The notes beneath the pieces were generated by a model. The model made no database searches. It saw only the letters and a list, made by a program, of their open reading frames with translations, and was not told where the DNA came from. From contig RDZR01000030.1 in NCBI GenBank assembly GCA_004294095.1, positions 1 to 64,000 on the forward strand: a stretch of DNA of 64,000 nt. Reading direction: 5' to 3'. Positions 53,789 through 63,454 of the stretch are shown piece after piece. This DNA comes from Verrucomicrobiota bacterium (lineage in GTDB: Bacteria > Verrucomicrobiota > Verrucomicrobiia > Verrucomicrobiales > Akkermansiaceae). Made by a program: the position numbers and the translations under genes. Numbering within the stretch: the first letter of the stretch is position 1; the number at the start of each line of letters is the position of its first letter.

Positions 53789-54958
53789 TCAGCTGACTAA
53801 TGGAAAGCCTGAATAATTTTCCACCTTGGCTGGAGCATCGAGCCAACTGGAGACGGCCGCGGCGGCTTTGACGTGGGCACCGATGCCGCCGAGCATCGCG
53901 GCGGTGGTGATCAATTGCTCGCGAAGATGATCGCGTATCTCAGGCGAGCGCAGCATTTCGGTAAGCGTCTCGGCAATCGCTCGCGGTTCCGCTGCATCTT
54001 GGATGAACTCTCGGACAATCATTCTATCTGCTAGAATATTCACGAGGCCGATGTAGGGAATTTTCACCAACCTTTTTCCTAACTGATAGGTCAGCGGTGC
54101 TACGCGATATACCAGACAATACGGCAATTGGTAATAGGCGGCCTCCAACGTCGCCGTGCCACTTGCGATGACTGCACAGGTCGCTCGCTGCATCAGCAGA
54201 TGACTCCCGCCATCGCTTACTTCAATTGGCACTCCCGCACCTTGAGTTTCTAACAACGCACGGATCTGCTCCGCGAGTTTGGGCGTGGCTGCCGGAACTT
54301 GGAATGTGGCTTGAGGGAAATTCTGATAGATTTTTCTAGCAGAATCGATCATCAGCGGAAATAACCTCGCCACTTCCCTTTCGCGGCTACCAGGGAACAA
54401 GCCGACGAGTGTTTGCTCACGAGGCACTTTTACGCGAGCTGCTTCAAGTTCATCGACAATTGGGTGGCCGACAAACGTGGTTTTTAATCCAGCTTTTTCG
54501 AAAATTGGTTTTTCAAATGGGAAAAGGCAGAGCAATTCGTCTAACATTTTCGCCATTTTGGGAATGCGAGATTGGTGCCATGCCCAGACTTGCGGGCTGA
54601 TGTAATAAACAATTTTCGTCTGTGGATATTCGTGCCGGACGGCCTCGGCGAAGCGCAGGTTAAATCCAGGATAGTCGATCAGCAGCAGCACGTCCGGCGG
54701 CCACGTTTCTAACATTTCTAACATCGCTGCGAATCGTTCTTTGAACCATGGATAGCGTTTCAATACTTCCCACACGCCCATGACCGCTGCGTCTTCGACC
54801 CAATCGGTGATTCCCTCGCCACCGGCGGCTCTCATCGCCGCGCCACCAAAGCCGCGAATTTGCAACTCCGGGTGCTGCGGACGCAGAGCGCGCAACAGGC
54901 CAGCGCCGTGAGCATCGCCACTCAATTCTCCCGCAATTACAAACAGCCGTTTTGCCAT
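53789..54958 (-). CDS. lpxB: Lipid-A-disaccharide synthase
   Basis: A 389-residue GT19 enzyme joining UDP-diacylglucosamine and lipid X. KRLFVIAGELSGDAHGAGLL opens it; IDYPGFNLRFAEAVRH, YYISPQVWAWHQSRIPKM, VGLFPGSREREVARLFP and ASGTATLEAAYYQLP are diagnostic. A peripheral inner-membrane enzyme, evidence for lipopolysaccharide. Divergent from the permease gene. Confidence 0.97.
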   Translation of the reverse strand: MAKRLFVIAGELSGDAHGAGLLRALRPQHPELQIRGFGGAAMRAAGGEGITDWVEDAAVMGVWEVLKRYPWFKERFAAMLEMLETWPPDVLLLIDYPGFNLRFAEAVRHEYPQTKIVYYISPQVWAWHQSRIPKMAKMLDELLCLFPFEKPIFEKAGLKTTFVGHPIVDELEAARVKVPREQTLVGLFPGSREREVARLFPLMIDSARKIYQNFPQATFQVPAATPKLAEQIRALLETQGAGVPIEVSDGGSHLLMQRATCAVIASGTATLEAAYYQLPYCLVYRVAPLTYQLGKRLVKIPYIGLVNILADRMIVREFIQDAAEPRAIAETLTEMLRSPEIRDHLREQLITTAAMLGGIGAHVKAAAAVSSWLDAPAKVENYSGFPLVS

Positions 54959-55096
54959 CGAAAAAAGTTAGGAAATGCCGCGAGCTTCACCAATCAAAAA
55001 TCTCAACCGAGGCAAAAATCGAATCATCCATTCACGTGGCAGGTAAAAGAAGTGGCTCGTCATCGACATTGGTGGATCCAGCTACTATTTTTTTGC

Positions 55097-56263
55097 ATGC
55101 CTGATGGTTTTACCAACCCTCCGCCGCAACGAGATCGCGATGCACTGCGCCGCTCGTTGTTGAGCACGAGCCCGCGGATGTTGGTGCCGACAGTGGAGCT
55201 AAAGTCGTGTTGTGCTGGTGCGCAGGAGCCTGCGGCGGCATGTTGCGGAGGAGCGGGCAAAAGACGCCCGGATTTTTTGTTGTGGGGATCGCTGGCGATA
55301 TTTCTCGTCGGTATTGGGCTGCATTTATTTTTTTCCGGAGTGCCGCAGTGGGTCCATCTTTTTGGGCATACCTGCCATGAATTGCTGGCGAAAACGTGGT
55401 GGGGTTTGCTGGCTGGGATCGTGGCAGTCGCGATCATCGGCCGAGTGCCTAAGGAGTTGGTGGCCGCGGCACTGGGACGTGGCGGCAGCATGTCTGGACT
55501 TGCTCGAGCGGTGGGAGCGGGCGTGCTGTTAGATTTGTGCAATCACGGCATTCTTATGGTGGGCATGAGTCTCTACAAACGAGGTGCCTCACTCGGCCAG
55601 ACGCTTGCATTTCTAATCGCCAGCCCATGGAATTCACTGTCACTGACGCTGATTCTCGCCGCGCTGATCGGCTGGAAATGGGTGCTTATTTTCATCGTGC
55701 TCTCGATGGTCGTCGCACTGATCACTGGCTGGTTGGCGGATCGTTTGGTAGGCGCAGGAAAATTGCCGCCGAACCCGAATTCCATCGATTTACCGAAAAA
55801 TTACCGTGCGTGGCCGGCCGTGCGCGAAGTCGGCCACTCGCTGCGGCCCAGTTGGGAAAATTACCGGCGTTTGCTGCGTGAGGGGCTGGCGGGATCGAGG
55901 ATGGTTCTGCGCTGGGTGCTATTCGGATTTGTGCTCACTGCGGCGATCCGCGCGCTGGTGCCGTTAGAGATATTTCAACACTACTTCGGCCCTGGTCTGA
56001 TGGGATTATTGCTGACCTTAGGCGCCACGACGGTGATCGAGGTCTGCTCCGAAGGATCATCTCCCATCGCGGCGGACTTGCTCACACGGGCTCATGCGCC
56101 GGGCAATGCCTTCGTTTTTCTAATGGCAGGTGCCGCTACCGATTACACTGAAATCGCCAGCCTACGCGAGACGACGGGCTCGTGGAAAGCCACGCTGGCC
56201 ATGCCTTTGCTGACTGTGCCGCAAATTTTACTAATCGGTTGGCTGATCCAGAGCGGCGGCTAA
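55097..56263 (+). CDS. SO_0444-type permease (DUF318), putative metal efflux
   Basis: A 388-residue integral membrane protein with about eight helices. The N-terminal cytoplasmic part has two Cys pairs (KSCCAG and AACCGG, about residues 37-51) that could bind copper or zinc. Membrane motifs LCNHGILMVGMSLY, FLIASPWNSLSLT and VIEVCSEGSSPIAADLL match the permease family, of which SO_0444 members are described as Cu/Zn efflux proteins. Start 55097 was chosen; the frame extends upstream over lpxB. The TAA stop lies within a CTAACA word. Confidence 0.82.
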   Translation: MPDGFTNPPPQRDRDALRRSLLSTSPRMLVPTVELKSCCAGAQEPAAACCGGAGKRRPDFLLWGSLAIFLVGIGLHLFFSGVPQWVHLFGHTCHELLAKTWWGLLAGIVAVAIIGRVPKELVAAALGRGGSMSGLARAVGAGVLLDLCNHGILMVGMSLYKRGASLGQTLAFLIASPWNSLSLTLILAALIGWKWVLIFIVLSMVVALITGWLADRLVGAGKLPPNPNSIDLPKNYRAWPAVREVGHSLRPSWENYRRLLREGLAGSRMVLRWVLFGFVLTAAIRALVPLEIFQHYFGPGLMGLLLTLGATTVIEVCSEGSSPIAADLLTRAHAPGNAFVFLMAGAATDYTEIASLRETTGSWKATLAMPLLTVPQILLIGWLIQSGG

Positions 56264-56376
56264 CAGCTCGGAAAAAAATGAAAGTTTAGGCAATACTTGC
56301 GTGGCGCATCGATTTGCATACTGAAATCAAGCTGAACTGCTTTGAAATAAAATCCAAGAATCAGCAGGGAAGAGCG

Positions 56377-56405
56377 TTGACGCACTGAATTTTTCTCTCC
56401 AAATT
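56377..56405 (+). promoter_or_regulatory. Candidate promoter of the skp-lpxD unit
   Basis: TTGACG (56377-56382), a 17-bp spacer and CAAATT (56400-56405), 39 bp before the skp start. The -10 is weak, so the call is tentative. Confidence 0.25.
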
Positions 56406-56444
56406 GCCTAAGAACTTTTTTCGCAACCACTACACCAACCCATC

Positions 56445-57095
56445 ATGTCATTTTTCCGTCGTTTACTTTCCATTGGCCTTGCTGCCTCACTTGCTTCGAT
56501 GGCATACGCCCAAGAAGGCAAGCTCAACATCGCCACGGTGGATATGCAGGAGCTTTTCAAGCAATACTACCGCACCAACGAGGCGCAAAAGCAGATCAAT
56601 GTGGAGCGCGCGCGCATCCAGAAGGATAACAATGAGCGTCTTGGCCGTATCCGTGAGTTGGAAAATACGTTAGGCAATCTTCGCAAGCAGTTAGAAGATC
56701 CGGCGTTGAATGATTCCAAAAAACAAGCGCTCTTCAAAGATTGGCAGATGCAGCAACAAGAAGGCATCGCTTTGGACCGCGAGCGCCGCGAATTTTTGCA
56801 ACGCCGCAATCAGGCGCTTAACGAAAAAATGCTTCAACGCATGAAGGGGATTTTAGAAGAAATCCGCAAATTGGTTGAGGAAAAGGCGAAGGCTGAAAAC
56901 TTTGATTATGTTTTTGACAAATCCGGCATGAGCACTTCCCAAGTTCCATTTTTGCTTTACACCAAAGATGCGACGGACGTCACAGCGGTCTTGCTCAAAG
57001 ACTTGAACAAGGATGCCCCTGCGGAATCCTTGCCAGTTGAAGGCGAAACCGAACCAGAAATGCCGAAGGTCGAGGCACCACCTGCTTCGGAATAA
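56445..57095 (+). CDS. skp: Periplasmic chaperone Skp/OmpH family
   Basis: A 216-residue exported protein (signal MSFFRRLLSIGLAASLAS, cleavage near AYA-QE). The start of the mature part, IATVDMQELFKQYY, is followed by a long coiled coil rich in Arg, Gln and Glu (about 50-150) and a closing strand FDYVFDKSG, the tentacle architecture of Skp. It guides outer-membrane proteins through the periplasm. An acidic Pro-rich tail (about 190-216) is extra. lpxD follows 43 bp downstream, a conserved pairing. Confidence 0.9.
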   Translation: MSFFRRLLSIGLAASLASMAYAQEGKLNIATVDMQELFKQYYRTNEAQKQINVERARIQKDNNERLGRIRELENTLGNLRKQLEDPALNDSKKQALFKDWQMQQQEGIALDRERREFLQRRNQALNEKMLQRMKGILEEIRKLVEEKAKAENFDYVFDKSGMSTSQVPFLLYTKDATDVTAVLLKDLNKDAPAESLPVEGETEPEMPKVEAPPASE

Positions 57096-57138
57096 ATCTC
57101 AGCTTATTTCAAGAATCACTCTTATCGCTCATTCCTGA

Positions 57139-58179
57139 GTGGCTGCTCACATCACGCTATCCCAGCTCGCTGAGTGGATCGGTGGCGACATCGTGAGAGG
57201 CGAACCAGAGCGTGCTTTCAGCGGAATTGCAGCTCTGGGCGATGCTCAGCCGGGCGATGTGAGTTTTTTCGGTAATGAAAAATACCGGGCTCAATTGCAA
57301 GTGACGGCAGCGGGCGTGGTGATCGTGCCGCCGGGTGCGCATGAGGCACCCGCGCATGTGGCTTTGTTAGAGGTGGCGAATCCATCATTGGCATTTTCCA
57401 TCGTCGTCAACCATTTCGCTGCGAGAGCAAGAAAGTTCGAGCCCGGCATTCATCCGAGTGCGTATGTCGATCCGACGGCGGAGCTCGCGGCAAACAGCGT
57501 GCGAGTGCAAGCAGGCGCGGTCGTGCTCGCAGGTGCGAAAATTGCAGCTGGCTGCGATATTGGACCAAACGCAGTGATCGGCGAGGATGTGGTGATGGGC
57601 AACGATTGCCAAGTGATGGCCAACGTGAGTGTGCGAGAGCGATGCATTCTCGGCAAGCGCGTGATCTTGCAACCCGGAGCAGTAATCGGCTCGGATGGTT
57701 ACGGCTATGAGTTTTCGGATGGCCGCCATGTGAAGATCGATCAAGTCGGCATTGTGGAAATTGCCGATGATGTGGAAATTGGTGCGAACTCGACGATTGA
57801 CCGCGCGCGCTTCGGTAAAACGTTCATCGGAGCGGGCACGAAAATCGATAACTTGGTGCAAATTGGGCATAATGTAACTCTCGGCAAGCACTGCCTCATC
57901 GTTTCCCAAACTGGAATTTCCGGCAGCAGCACTTTGGAAGATTACGTCACCTGTGCTGGGCAATCCGGCATTGGTGGCCATGTGACGGTCGGTTGTAAAT
58001 CGGTGATCACCGCCCGCACGGCGGTCACTACCGATTTAAAAGGTGGTGAAGTATATTCCGGAAAGCCGGCGTTGTTGATGCGCGAGGATTTGAAAGTTCA
58101 AGCACTCGTGCGGAGATTACCTAAACTGTTAGAACGCATTCGAGCCTTAGAAAAAAAGTCGCCATCATCTGACGGCTGA
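57139..58179 (+). CDS. lpxD: UDP-3-O-acylglucosamine N-acyltransferase
   Basis: A 346-residue enzyme adding the N-linked acyl chain in lipid A synthesis. An N-terminal uridine-binding domain (ITLSQLAEWIGGDIVRG, DVSFFGNEKY) precedes a left-handed beta-helix of hexapeptide repeats (about 100-320). GSDGYGYEFSDGRHVKIDQV contains the conserved region before the catalytic His in NLVQIGHNV. GTG start at 57139. Same strand as skp. Confidence 0.96.
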   Translation: MAAHITLSQLAEWIGGDIVRGEPERAFSGIAALGDAQPGDVSFFGNEKYRAQLQVTAAGVVIVPPGAHEAPAHVALLEVANPSLAFSIVVNHFAARARKFEPGIHPSAYVDPTAELAANSVRVQAGAVVLAGAKIAAGCDIGPNAVIGEDVVMGNDCQVMANVSVRERCILGKRVILQPGAVIGSDGYGYEFSDGRHVKIDQVGIVEIADDVEIGANSTIDRARFGKTFIGAGTKIDNLVQIGHNVTLGKHCLIVSQTGISGSSTLEDYVTCAGQSGIGGHVTVGCKSVITARTAVTTDLKGGEVYSGKPALLMREDLKVQALVRRLPKLLERIRALEKKSPSSDG

Positions 58180-58198
58180 CCATCACGGGCATCTCGAA

Positions 58199-58951
58199 TC
58201 AGCCTCTGGCACCGAGGCGATAGAACGCCCATCGCAGCTCTTCATTGTATGAATGCATGTCTGAGTAGCTTTCATCGATCGATTGCTTGCGCAGCAAATG
58301 GCCAAGACGTGCAGGCGGAAGTAACTGATAGAGATCGCTGAGCAAAATCTTCAAATCGAGTTGCTTGATCAGGCGAATGACACGATCGCCATAAAACATC
58401 ATATTTCCGTTATCGAGCACAAATGACAGTCTGTGAGGTGGCGAGGTGAAGAAAAAATCGATGCGGAATCTAACTGATTTTTTGAGTTTCCGCTCGGGCT
58501 GGTTGTCGAGCCATGGCACATAACCATCAGGATCCACTTCCAATTCGACTGGGCTGATCCTGCCGACAGAATTCAACTTTACGTGATGGAACATGCCTGC
58601 CGAGATGAAGACCAACTCACTGCGTGATTTTTGAAATGACAGCGATCCCGAGGTGGCGAAAAAAAGCTCTTCGTCATGGATGCTCAATCTTTGGCAGCGT
58701 ATTTCTTCAAAAAGCGATGGAATCTCATGGTCAGGGACAACGTCGCTACCAATCTTTTGCAAACTTAAGTTAGCTTTCAGCGCGGTGGCATCTGCGTGCG
58801 ATAGCCCCGAACGGACAATTCCATACCACGAACGTAGTATTTGAATGCAATCGAGACTAGGGATCGATGGGATGTTAGAACAAGCGCGCTCTAAATCTTC
58901 GCGGGTCGGTTTGCCATCGAGATCATGGAGTAATACGCTGAAGGTCATCAT
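58199..58951 (-). CDS. Conserved-looking hypothetical protein
   Basis: A 250-residue protein I do not recognise. Residues about 45-75 (SGLSHADATALKANLSLQKI then GSDVVPD) look like a small alpha/beta module of the ribosomal L12/ClpS-like type used for protein contacts. The C-terminal half has mixed strands and DRVIRLIKQLDLKILLSDLYQ helix. No signal, membrane segment or catalytic motif. It stands alone between lpxD and the peroxiredoxin. Likely a real gene from length, the word usage and codon pattern. Confidence 0.6.
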   Translation of the reverse strand: MMTFSVLLHDLDGKPTREDLERACSNIPSIPSLDCIQILRSWYGIVRSGLSHADATALKANLSLQKIGSDVVPDHEIPSLFEEIRCQRLSIHDEELFFATSGSLSFQKSRSELVFISAGMFHHVKLNSVGRISPVELEVDPDGYVPWLDNQPERKLKKSVRFRIDFFFTSPPHRLSFVLDNGNMMFYGDRVIRLIKQLDLKILLSDLYQLLPPARLGHLLRKQSIDESYSDMHSYNEELRWAFYRLGARG

Positions 58952-58990
58952 TTGTTAGAGCCTTGGGTATATCCGAGGCAACACACAAAA

Positions 58991-59506
58991 TCAATCCGCT
59001 TTCAAAAATTTTAGGACATCTGCCGCCTGCTCCGCGGTGGATGCGCTGAGGTCTCTCCACACGAGTTTGCCATCTTTGAAAAGAAATGCTTGGCGCGAAG
59101 AAAAGCCCAATGTCGTCGGCACGCCAAAGGCAAGAATGACTGATTTGTCATGATCCGCGAGCAGGTCAAATGGCAATTTATATTTCGCCTTAAATACTTT
59201 TTGCTCGGCAACTTTATCAGAACTGACGCCATACACGCTCACACCAATTTCGGTGAGTTTGGCATACGCATCGCGCAAGCTGCACGCTTGTTTCGTGCAC
59301 CCCGGCGTGTCTGCTTTGGGATAAAAATAAACAAATAAGTAGCCGGTCTTCTTCGCCCCATCGGAAAAATCGACGAGTTGATCATCTTGATTTTTCTGAG
59401 ATACCGCTGGGAGTGCTGCACCAATTTCGAGCGGGTCAGCCACTGCGGCTGTAGCAAAAACTGCGGCGGACGCGCTGGTGACGAGCCGATGGATGGTGTT
59501 GATCAT
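58991..59506 (-). CDS. bcp: Exported Bcp-type peroxiredoxin
   Basis: A 171-residue thioredoxin-fold protein. After a signal-like segment (RLVTSASAAVFATAAVA) come FVYFYPKADTPGCTKQACSL with the peroxidatic Cys and, five residues on, the resolving Cys, the Bcp/PrxQ arrangement. YGVSSDKVAEQKVF and LPFDLLADHDKSV are also typical. A periplasmic location is inferred. Starts at 59506 or 59521 are both possible. It reduces hydroperoxides. Confidence 0.88.
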   Translation of the reverse strand: MINTIHRLVTSASAAVFATAAVADPLEIGAALPAVSQKNQDDQLVDFSDGAKKTGYLFVYFYPKADTPGCTKQACSLRDAYAKLTEIGVSVYGVSSDKVAEQKVFKAKYKLPFDLLADHDKSVILAFGVPTTLGFSSRQAFLFKDGKLVWRDLSASTAEQAADVLKFLKAD

Positions 59507-59603
59507 TTGGCAAACTCGCATGCATTTGAATTTATGCAATCGCTTGATCCGCAAATTTGTGTCTTGTTGCGCCTTCACGATTTATTCAGGGTAAAGCAGC
59601 ACG

Positions 59604-61370
59604 ATGGTGAAGGCACATGACGAGTCTGAAGTTGTTTATTTGGGCATTGCTGCCTCGCCCGGAATCGCGATCTCTCCGGTGCACGTCATCGCTCGCGGCT
59701 TCAAAGCGCCCGATGTCTATGCGATTGAGGAAAGTCTCGTGCCGCATGAGCAAGCCCGCTTGAATGAAGCGTTGGAGCAAACTAAAAAGCAACTGATCGA
59801 TTTACAAAAACGGTTAGAAAATCTAACAGGTGATAATGAGGCTGCTATTTTTGAAGCCCACGTAATGATTTTGGAAGACCGCAATTTGGTCAACCGCGTG
59901 ATGGAAGCAATTGCGGACCGCCAGCAAAATGCAGAATATGCCTTTTACGCTGTGATGCAAAATTTTCTGGAAGCGATGCGCAGGATCCACGATCCCTATC
60001 TGCGAGAGCGCACCGCGGACATTGAAGACGTGGCTCAACGGGTGCTGCGAAATTTTGATGCCAACGACGATGGTCGCGTGAGCGGGCCGGATGATGCGCA
60101 TTTGCTCATCGCTTATGATTTATCGCCATCCGATACGGCATCGATGAATCGGCGCCATGTGCTTGGTTTTGCCACAGAGCTTGGCAGTGTGAATTCGCAC
60201 ACCGCGATTTTGGCTCGCTCGTTCGGCATTCCTGCGGTGGTCGGCTTGGACGGATCTGTGATCGATATGGTGACGCTTACGCCCGGGATTTTAGACGGAT
60301 ATTCCGGCAAGCTGATCTTGCATCCCACGGCGGAAACGCTCGCCCGCTACCGCAAGCTGATCGAACAAAAAGAGCAAATTCGCAGCTCGCTCAATGCCAA
60401 GCGCAATGCCGCGACGGAGACGATCGATGGTCGCGAGCTGATGCTATCGGCCAATATCGAAATCGTCGAAGAGCTGCCAATGGTCAAGCGCAGCGGAGCG
60501 AAGGGAGTTGGCCTCTATCGCACAGAATTTTTACTGCTCAATGCGGATGAAATGCCAGATGAGTTGGAGCAAGCGAAAGTTTACAGCCAAGTTGTTTCTG
60601 AATTGAAACCGCACCGCGTGATCATCCGCACCTTGGATGCGGGTGGAGATAAATTGCCGGTGGAGCCATTGACGGATCAGGAGCCGAATCCCTTTCTCGG
60701 CTGGCGAGGCATCCGCGTTTCCTTGGCGAGGCCGGCGATGTTCCGCGAGCAAATTCGTGCCATTCTGCGGGCCAGTGCTCACGGCAAAGTCTCGGTGATG
60801 TTCCCAATGATTTCCGGCTTATCGGAAGTTTGGCGAGGCAAAGAAATGGTCAAGCGCTGCATGGATGAATTGGAAAAGGAGAACATCGCTTTTGATGCGG
60901 AGTTGCCCGTTGGCGTGATGATTGAAGTTCCCGCCGCGGCCATCTGCGCAGATCTGTTAGCCAAAGAAGTGGATTTCTTTTCGATCGGCACCAACGATCT
61001 GATTCAATACACCGTCGCCGTAGATCGGGTCAATCCACACGTCGCCGAGCTCTATCGTCCGACGCATCCAGCGGTGATCCGCTTGATCAAGCGCACGATC
61101 GACGCGGCGACAGAGCATGGGATTTGGACGGGAATTTGCGGTGAGGTGGCGGGTGATATTCGCCTCACGCCGCTGTTGATTGGCCTCGGCATTGAAGAGC
61201 TTTCCGTCGGGCCGCAGCAGGTGCCTCGCGTGGGCCAAGCGATTCGCTCTTTGAGCTATGCGGAATGTGCTGCAATGTCCGATGAAGCCTTGCGGCACCC
61301 AAGAAGCCAAGGGATTTTAGATCTTTCCATGGCATTGGCACGCAAGCATTACGCGGATTTGTTAGATTAG
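59604..61370 (+). CDS. ptsI: PEP-protein phosphotransferase (PTS Enzyme I)
   Basis: A 588-residue Enzyme I. An N-terminal HPr-binding/phosphohistidine domain carries GSVNSHTAILARSFGIPAVV with active His199. The PEP-binding barrel has VGLYRTEFLLLN, RTLDAGGDK, NPFLGWRGIRVSL, FSIGTNDLIQYT and GICGEVAGD with the catalytic Cys. No GAF domain, so PtsI type rather than PtsP. HPr and EII genes are absent here. In sugar-PTS-poor phyla such EI proteins often serve regulatory phosphorelays; this is inference. Confidence 0.95.
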   Translation: MVKAHDESEVVYLGIAASPGIAISPVHVIARGFKAPDVYAIEESLVPHEQARLNEALEQTKKQLIDLQKRLENLTGDNEAAIFEAHVMILEDRNLVNRVMEAIADRQQNAEYAFYAVMQNFLEAMRRIHDPYLRERTADIEDVAQRVLRNFDANDDGRVSGPDDAHLLIAYDLSPSDTASMNRRHVLGFATELGSVNSHTAILARSFGIPAVVGLDGSVIDMVTLTPGILDGYSGKLILHPTAETLARYRKLIEQKEQIRSSLNAKRNAATETIDGRELMLSANIEIVEELPMVKRSGAKGVGLYRTEFLLLNADEMPDELEQAKVYSQVVSELKPHRVIIRTLDAGGDKLPVEPLTDQEPNPFLGWRGIRVSLARPAMFREQIRAILRASAHGKVSVMFPMISGLSEVWRGKEMVKRCMDELEKENIAFDAELPVGVMIEVPAAAICADLLAKEVDFFSIGTNDLIQYTVAVDRVNPHVAELYRPTHPAVIRLIKRTIDAATEHGIWTGICGEVAGDIRLTPLLIGLGIEELSVGPQQVPRVGQAIRSLSYAECAAMSDEALRHPRSQGILDLSMALARKHYADLLD

Positions 61371-61667
61371 TGGAAATTCTCCATCACGATCTTCGCCGAC
61401 CCATCCGAGTTTACCAAACGCGCGTAAAATCGATTCTCTAGGTTCTTGTTCATCCTCTTCTTCCTCGGCAATTTCGACCGTGGCACTGCTGCTCAAACCG
61501 CGCACCGATTCAATGCTAATCACAGTGAGGTAGCTATCCAGATAGATCCAATCTCCCCATGATTTTTGTTCGTGGCGCGGCACTAAGTGCTCTTGGCGAA
61601 GGGAATTGAGAATTTCTTTGAGTGTGGTGGGCGGGGAGGATTCGGGAACTTTGACTAAAATTTCCAT
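61362..61667 (-). CDS. Small acidic hypothetical protein
   Basis: A 101-residue protein, not recognised. It starts EILVKVPESSPPTTLKEILN, has a WGDWIYLDSYLTVISIESV strand pair, an acidic run EEEEDEQEP (about 69-77) and a closing LGWVGEDRDGE. It overlaps the end of ptsI by 9 bp. A start and stop that fit between ptsI and the ABC exporter suggest a real gene. Confidence 0.6.
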   Translation of the reverse strand: MEILVKVPESSPPTTLKEILNSLRQEHLVPRHEQKSWGDWIYLDSYLTVISIESVRGLSSSATVEIAEEEEDEQEPRESILRAFGKLGWVGEDRDGEFPLI

Positions 61668-61714
61668 AACTAGGTGGGGTGAAACTGAACTCTATGAAAT
61701 CGAGACGCAGAGGT

Positions 61715-63439
61715 CTAGCTTTTGAGCGCAAAAGACGCACTGCATAGCTTGGCATACGCGCCACCTTGAGCGACAAGCTCAGAGTGCTTTCCTTGCTCAA
61801 TAACAGATCCTTTTTCTAACACAATAATGCGGTCTGCTTTTTCCACCGTGGAGAGGCGGTGGGCGATGACAAAGCATGTGCGGTCTTTGCGCAAACGCTG
61901 AAGGGCCTCTTGAATGAGGCGCTCAGTCTGATTATCCAGAGCAGATGTGGCTTCATCTAACAGCAAAATAGCGGGATTTTTTAACAAGGCACGGGCAATA
62001 GAAATTCGTTGCTTTTCACCACCGGAAAAGCGCACTCCACGTTCACCGGCGATCGTATCGAGCCGCTCGGTCGACTGGCGCACGAAGTCTGCGGCGTTGG
62101 CAGATTCGAGAGCTGCCCACAGTTCTTCATCGCTGGCATCTGCTTTCCCGAGCAATAAATTTTCGCGCACACTGGCGTTGAAAAGAAAGCTATCTTGAGT
62201 GACGTAGCCGAGTTGATCACGCAGCCATTCTTTGGAGAGCGTGTTGAGCAAATGGCCGTCGAGTGTGATGCGCCCGCTGGTTGGTTCGTAAAAACGGGTG
62301 AGCAAATTGAGCACGGTCGATTTTCCCGCGCCGGTGGCACCGACGAGGGCGAGCGTTTGGCCCGGCAGGACTTCGATGCTAATGTCTGTTAGAGTTGGCG
62401 ATTTTTCGCGATAACAAAACGAGACGTTCTCAAATTTCACATGCCCAGAAATCGATTTAGGCCGCGAGCCTTCGGTGATGTGAGACTCATCGGACGTGTC
62501 TAAAATATCAAAAATGCGCTGCGCAGAAACAATCCCGCGAGTGAACGTTTGGGATAGTGCATTGATCTTGGAAATGGGATCAAAAAGTGAGCCCCATGCG
62601 GCAATGAAGGCGATCACGGTGCCAACCGACATTTTTTCTTGCAGCGTCCAATATGCACCGCAGGCGACGACAAGAATGATGCCCGATTCCGCAATGAATG
62701 AAACGCTCGGCCAGACCAACGATTGCCCGCGCATCACTTGCAAGTGCTTGTCTCCAACTTTTTGCGAAGCCACATCAAAATCGTGCAAAGCGGCGGGCTC
62801 CACGGTGTAGGCTTTGATTTGGCGGATACCTGATAGATTGTCGTGAAGCACGGCATTGAGTGCGGATGAGGCTTCTGAGGATTCGCGCCACATCGGTTCT
62901 GAGCGCCGGCTCCACCATGCTGTTAGAAGACCAATGATTGGGAGCGGCAGTAGCGTGACCAATGTCAACTGCCACGAATGATACGCCATGAAACCGATGA
63001 CGATGATGAATTGCAGCACGGCGGCGATGGCTTGATCGACGCCTTCGATGATCACGCGATTGGTAGCCGGCACATCCGTGGAAATGCGCGACATGATTTC
63101 ACCCGATGAATTCGAATCGAACCATTTTACCGGAAGCCGTTGCAATTTGTCGTATAGCTCTAGCCGGATCAGATGGGTGAGTTTGAGCTCTAACGCGTGG
63201 TTTAGGTAAGTGCGTCCCGTAACCAATGCCTGCCGTAACAGCAATGCCGCGATGCCAACGGCGGCGGTAGGTAGGATGAGATCCGGCCGATTCTTGGCGA
63301 TGATCACATCGATAAACTGCATGGTAATTCCAGGCAAAACTAACACTAACAGAGTGCACGAAATCGCCATCAGCAGAGACAGCGCGCTTCTGTTAGGAAA
63401 GCGAAAGGTGTGTTTGAGAATGCGCTTGAGGGTTTTCAT
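61715..63439 (-). CDS. msbA: ABC exporter, MsbA-like (half transporter)
   Basis: A 574-residue fused permease-ATPase. Six membrane helices in the first about 320 residues, then a nucleotide-binding domain with Walker A GATGAGKS, signature RFSGGEKQR, Walker B ILLLDEATSALD and the H-loop IAHRLSTV. The length and linker match lipid A flippase MsbA and related multidrug exporters. With lpxB and lpxD nearby, lipid A export is reasonable but drug export cannot be excluded. Confidence 0.88.
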   Translation of the reverse strand: MKTLKRILKHTFRFPNRSALSLLMAISCTLLVLVLPGITMQFIDVIIAKNRPDLILPTAAVGIAALLLRQALVTGRTYLNHALELKLTHLIRLELYDKLQRLPVKWFDSNSSGEIMSRISTDVPATNRVIIEGVDQAIAAVLQFIIVIGFMAYHSWQLTLVTLLPLPIIGLLTAWWSRRSEPMWRESSEASSALNAVLHDNLSGIRQIKAYTVEPAALHDFDVASQKVGDKHLQVMRGQSLVWPSVSFIAESGIILVVACGAYWTLQEKMSVGTVIAFIAAWGSLFDPISKINALSQTFTRGIVSAQRIFDILDTSDESHITEGSRPKSISGHVKFENVSFCYREKSPTLTDISIEVLPGQTLALVGATGAGKSTVLNLLTRFYEPTSGRITLDGHLLNTLSKEWLRDQLGYVTQDSFLFNASVRENLLLGKADASDEELWAALESANAADFVRQSTERLDTIAGERGVRFSGGEKQRISIARALLKNPAILLLDEATSALDNQTERLIQEALQRLRKDRTCFVIAHRLSTVEKADRIIVLEKGSVIEQGKHSELVAQGGAYAKLCSASFALKS

Positions 63440-63454
63440 GCAGAATCAAATCAC

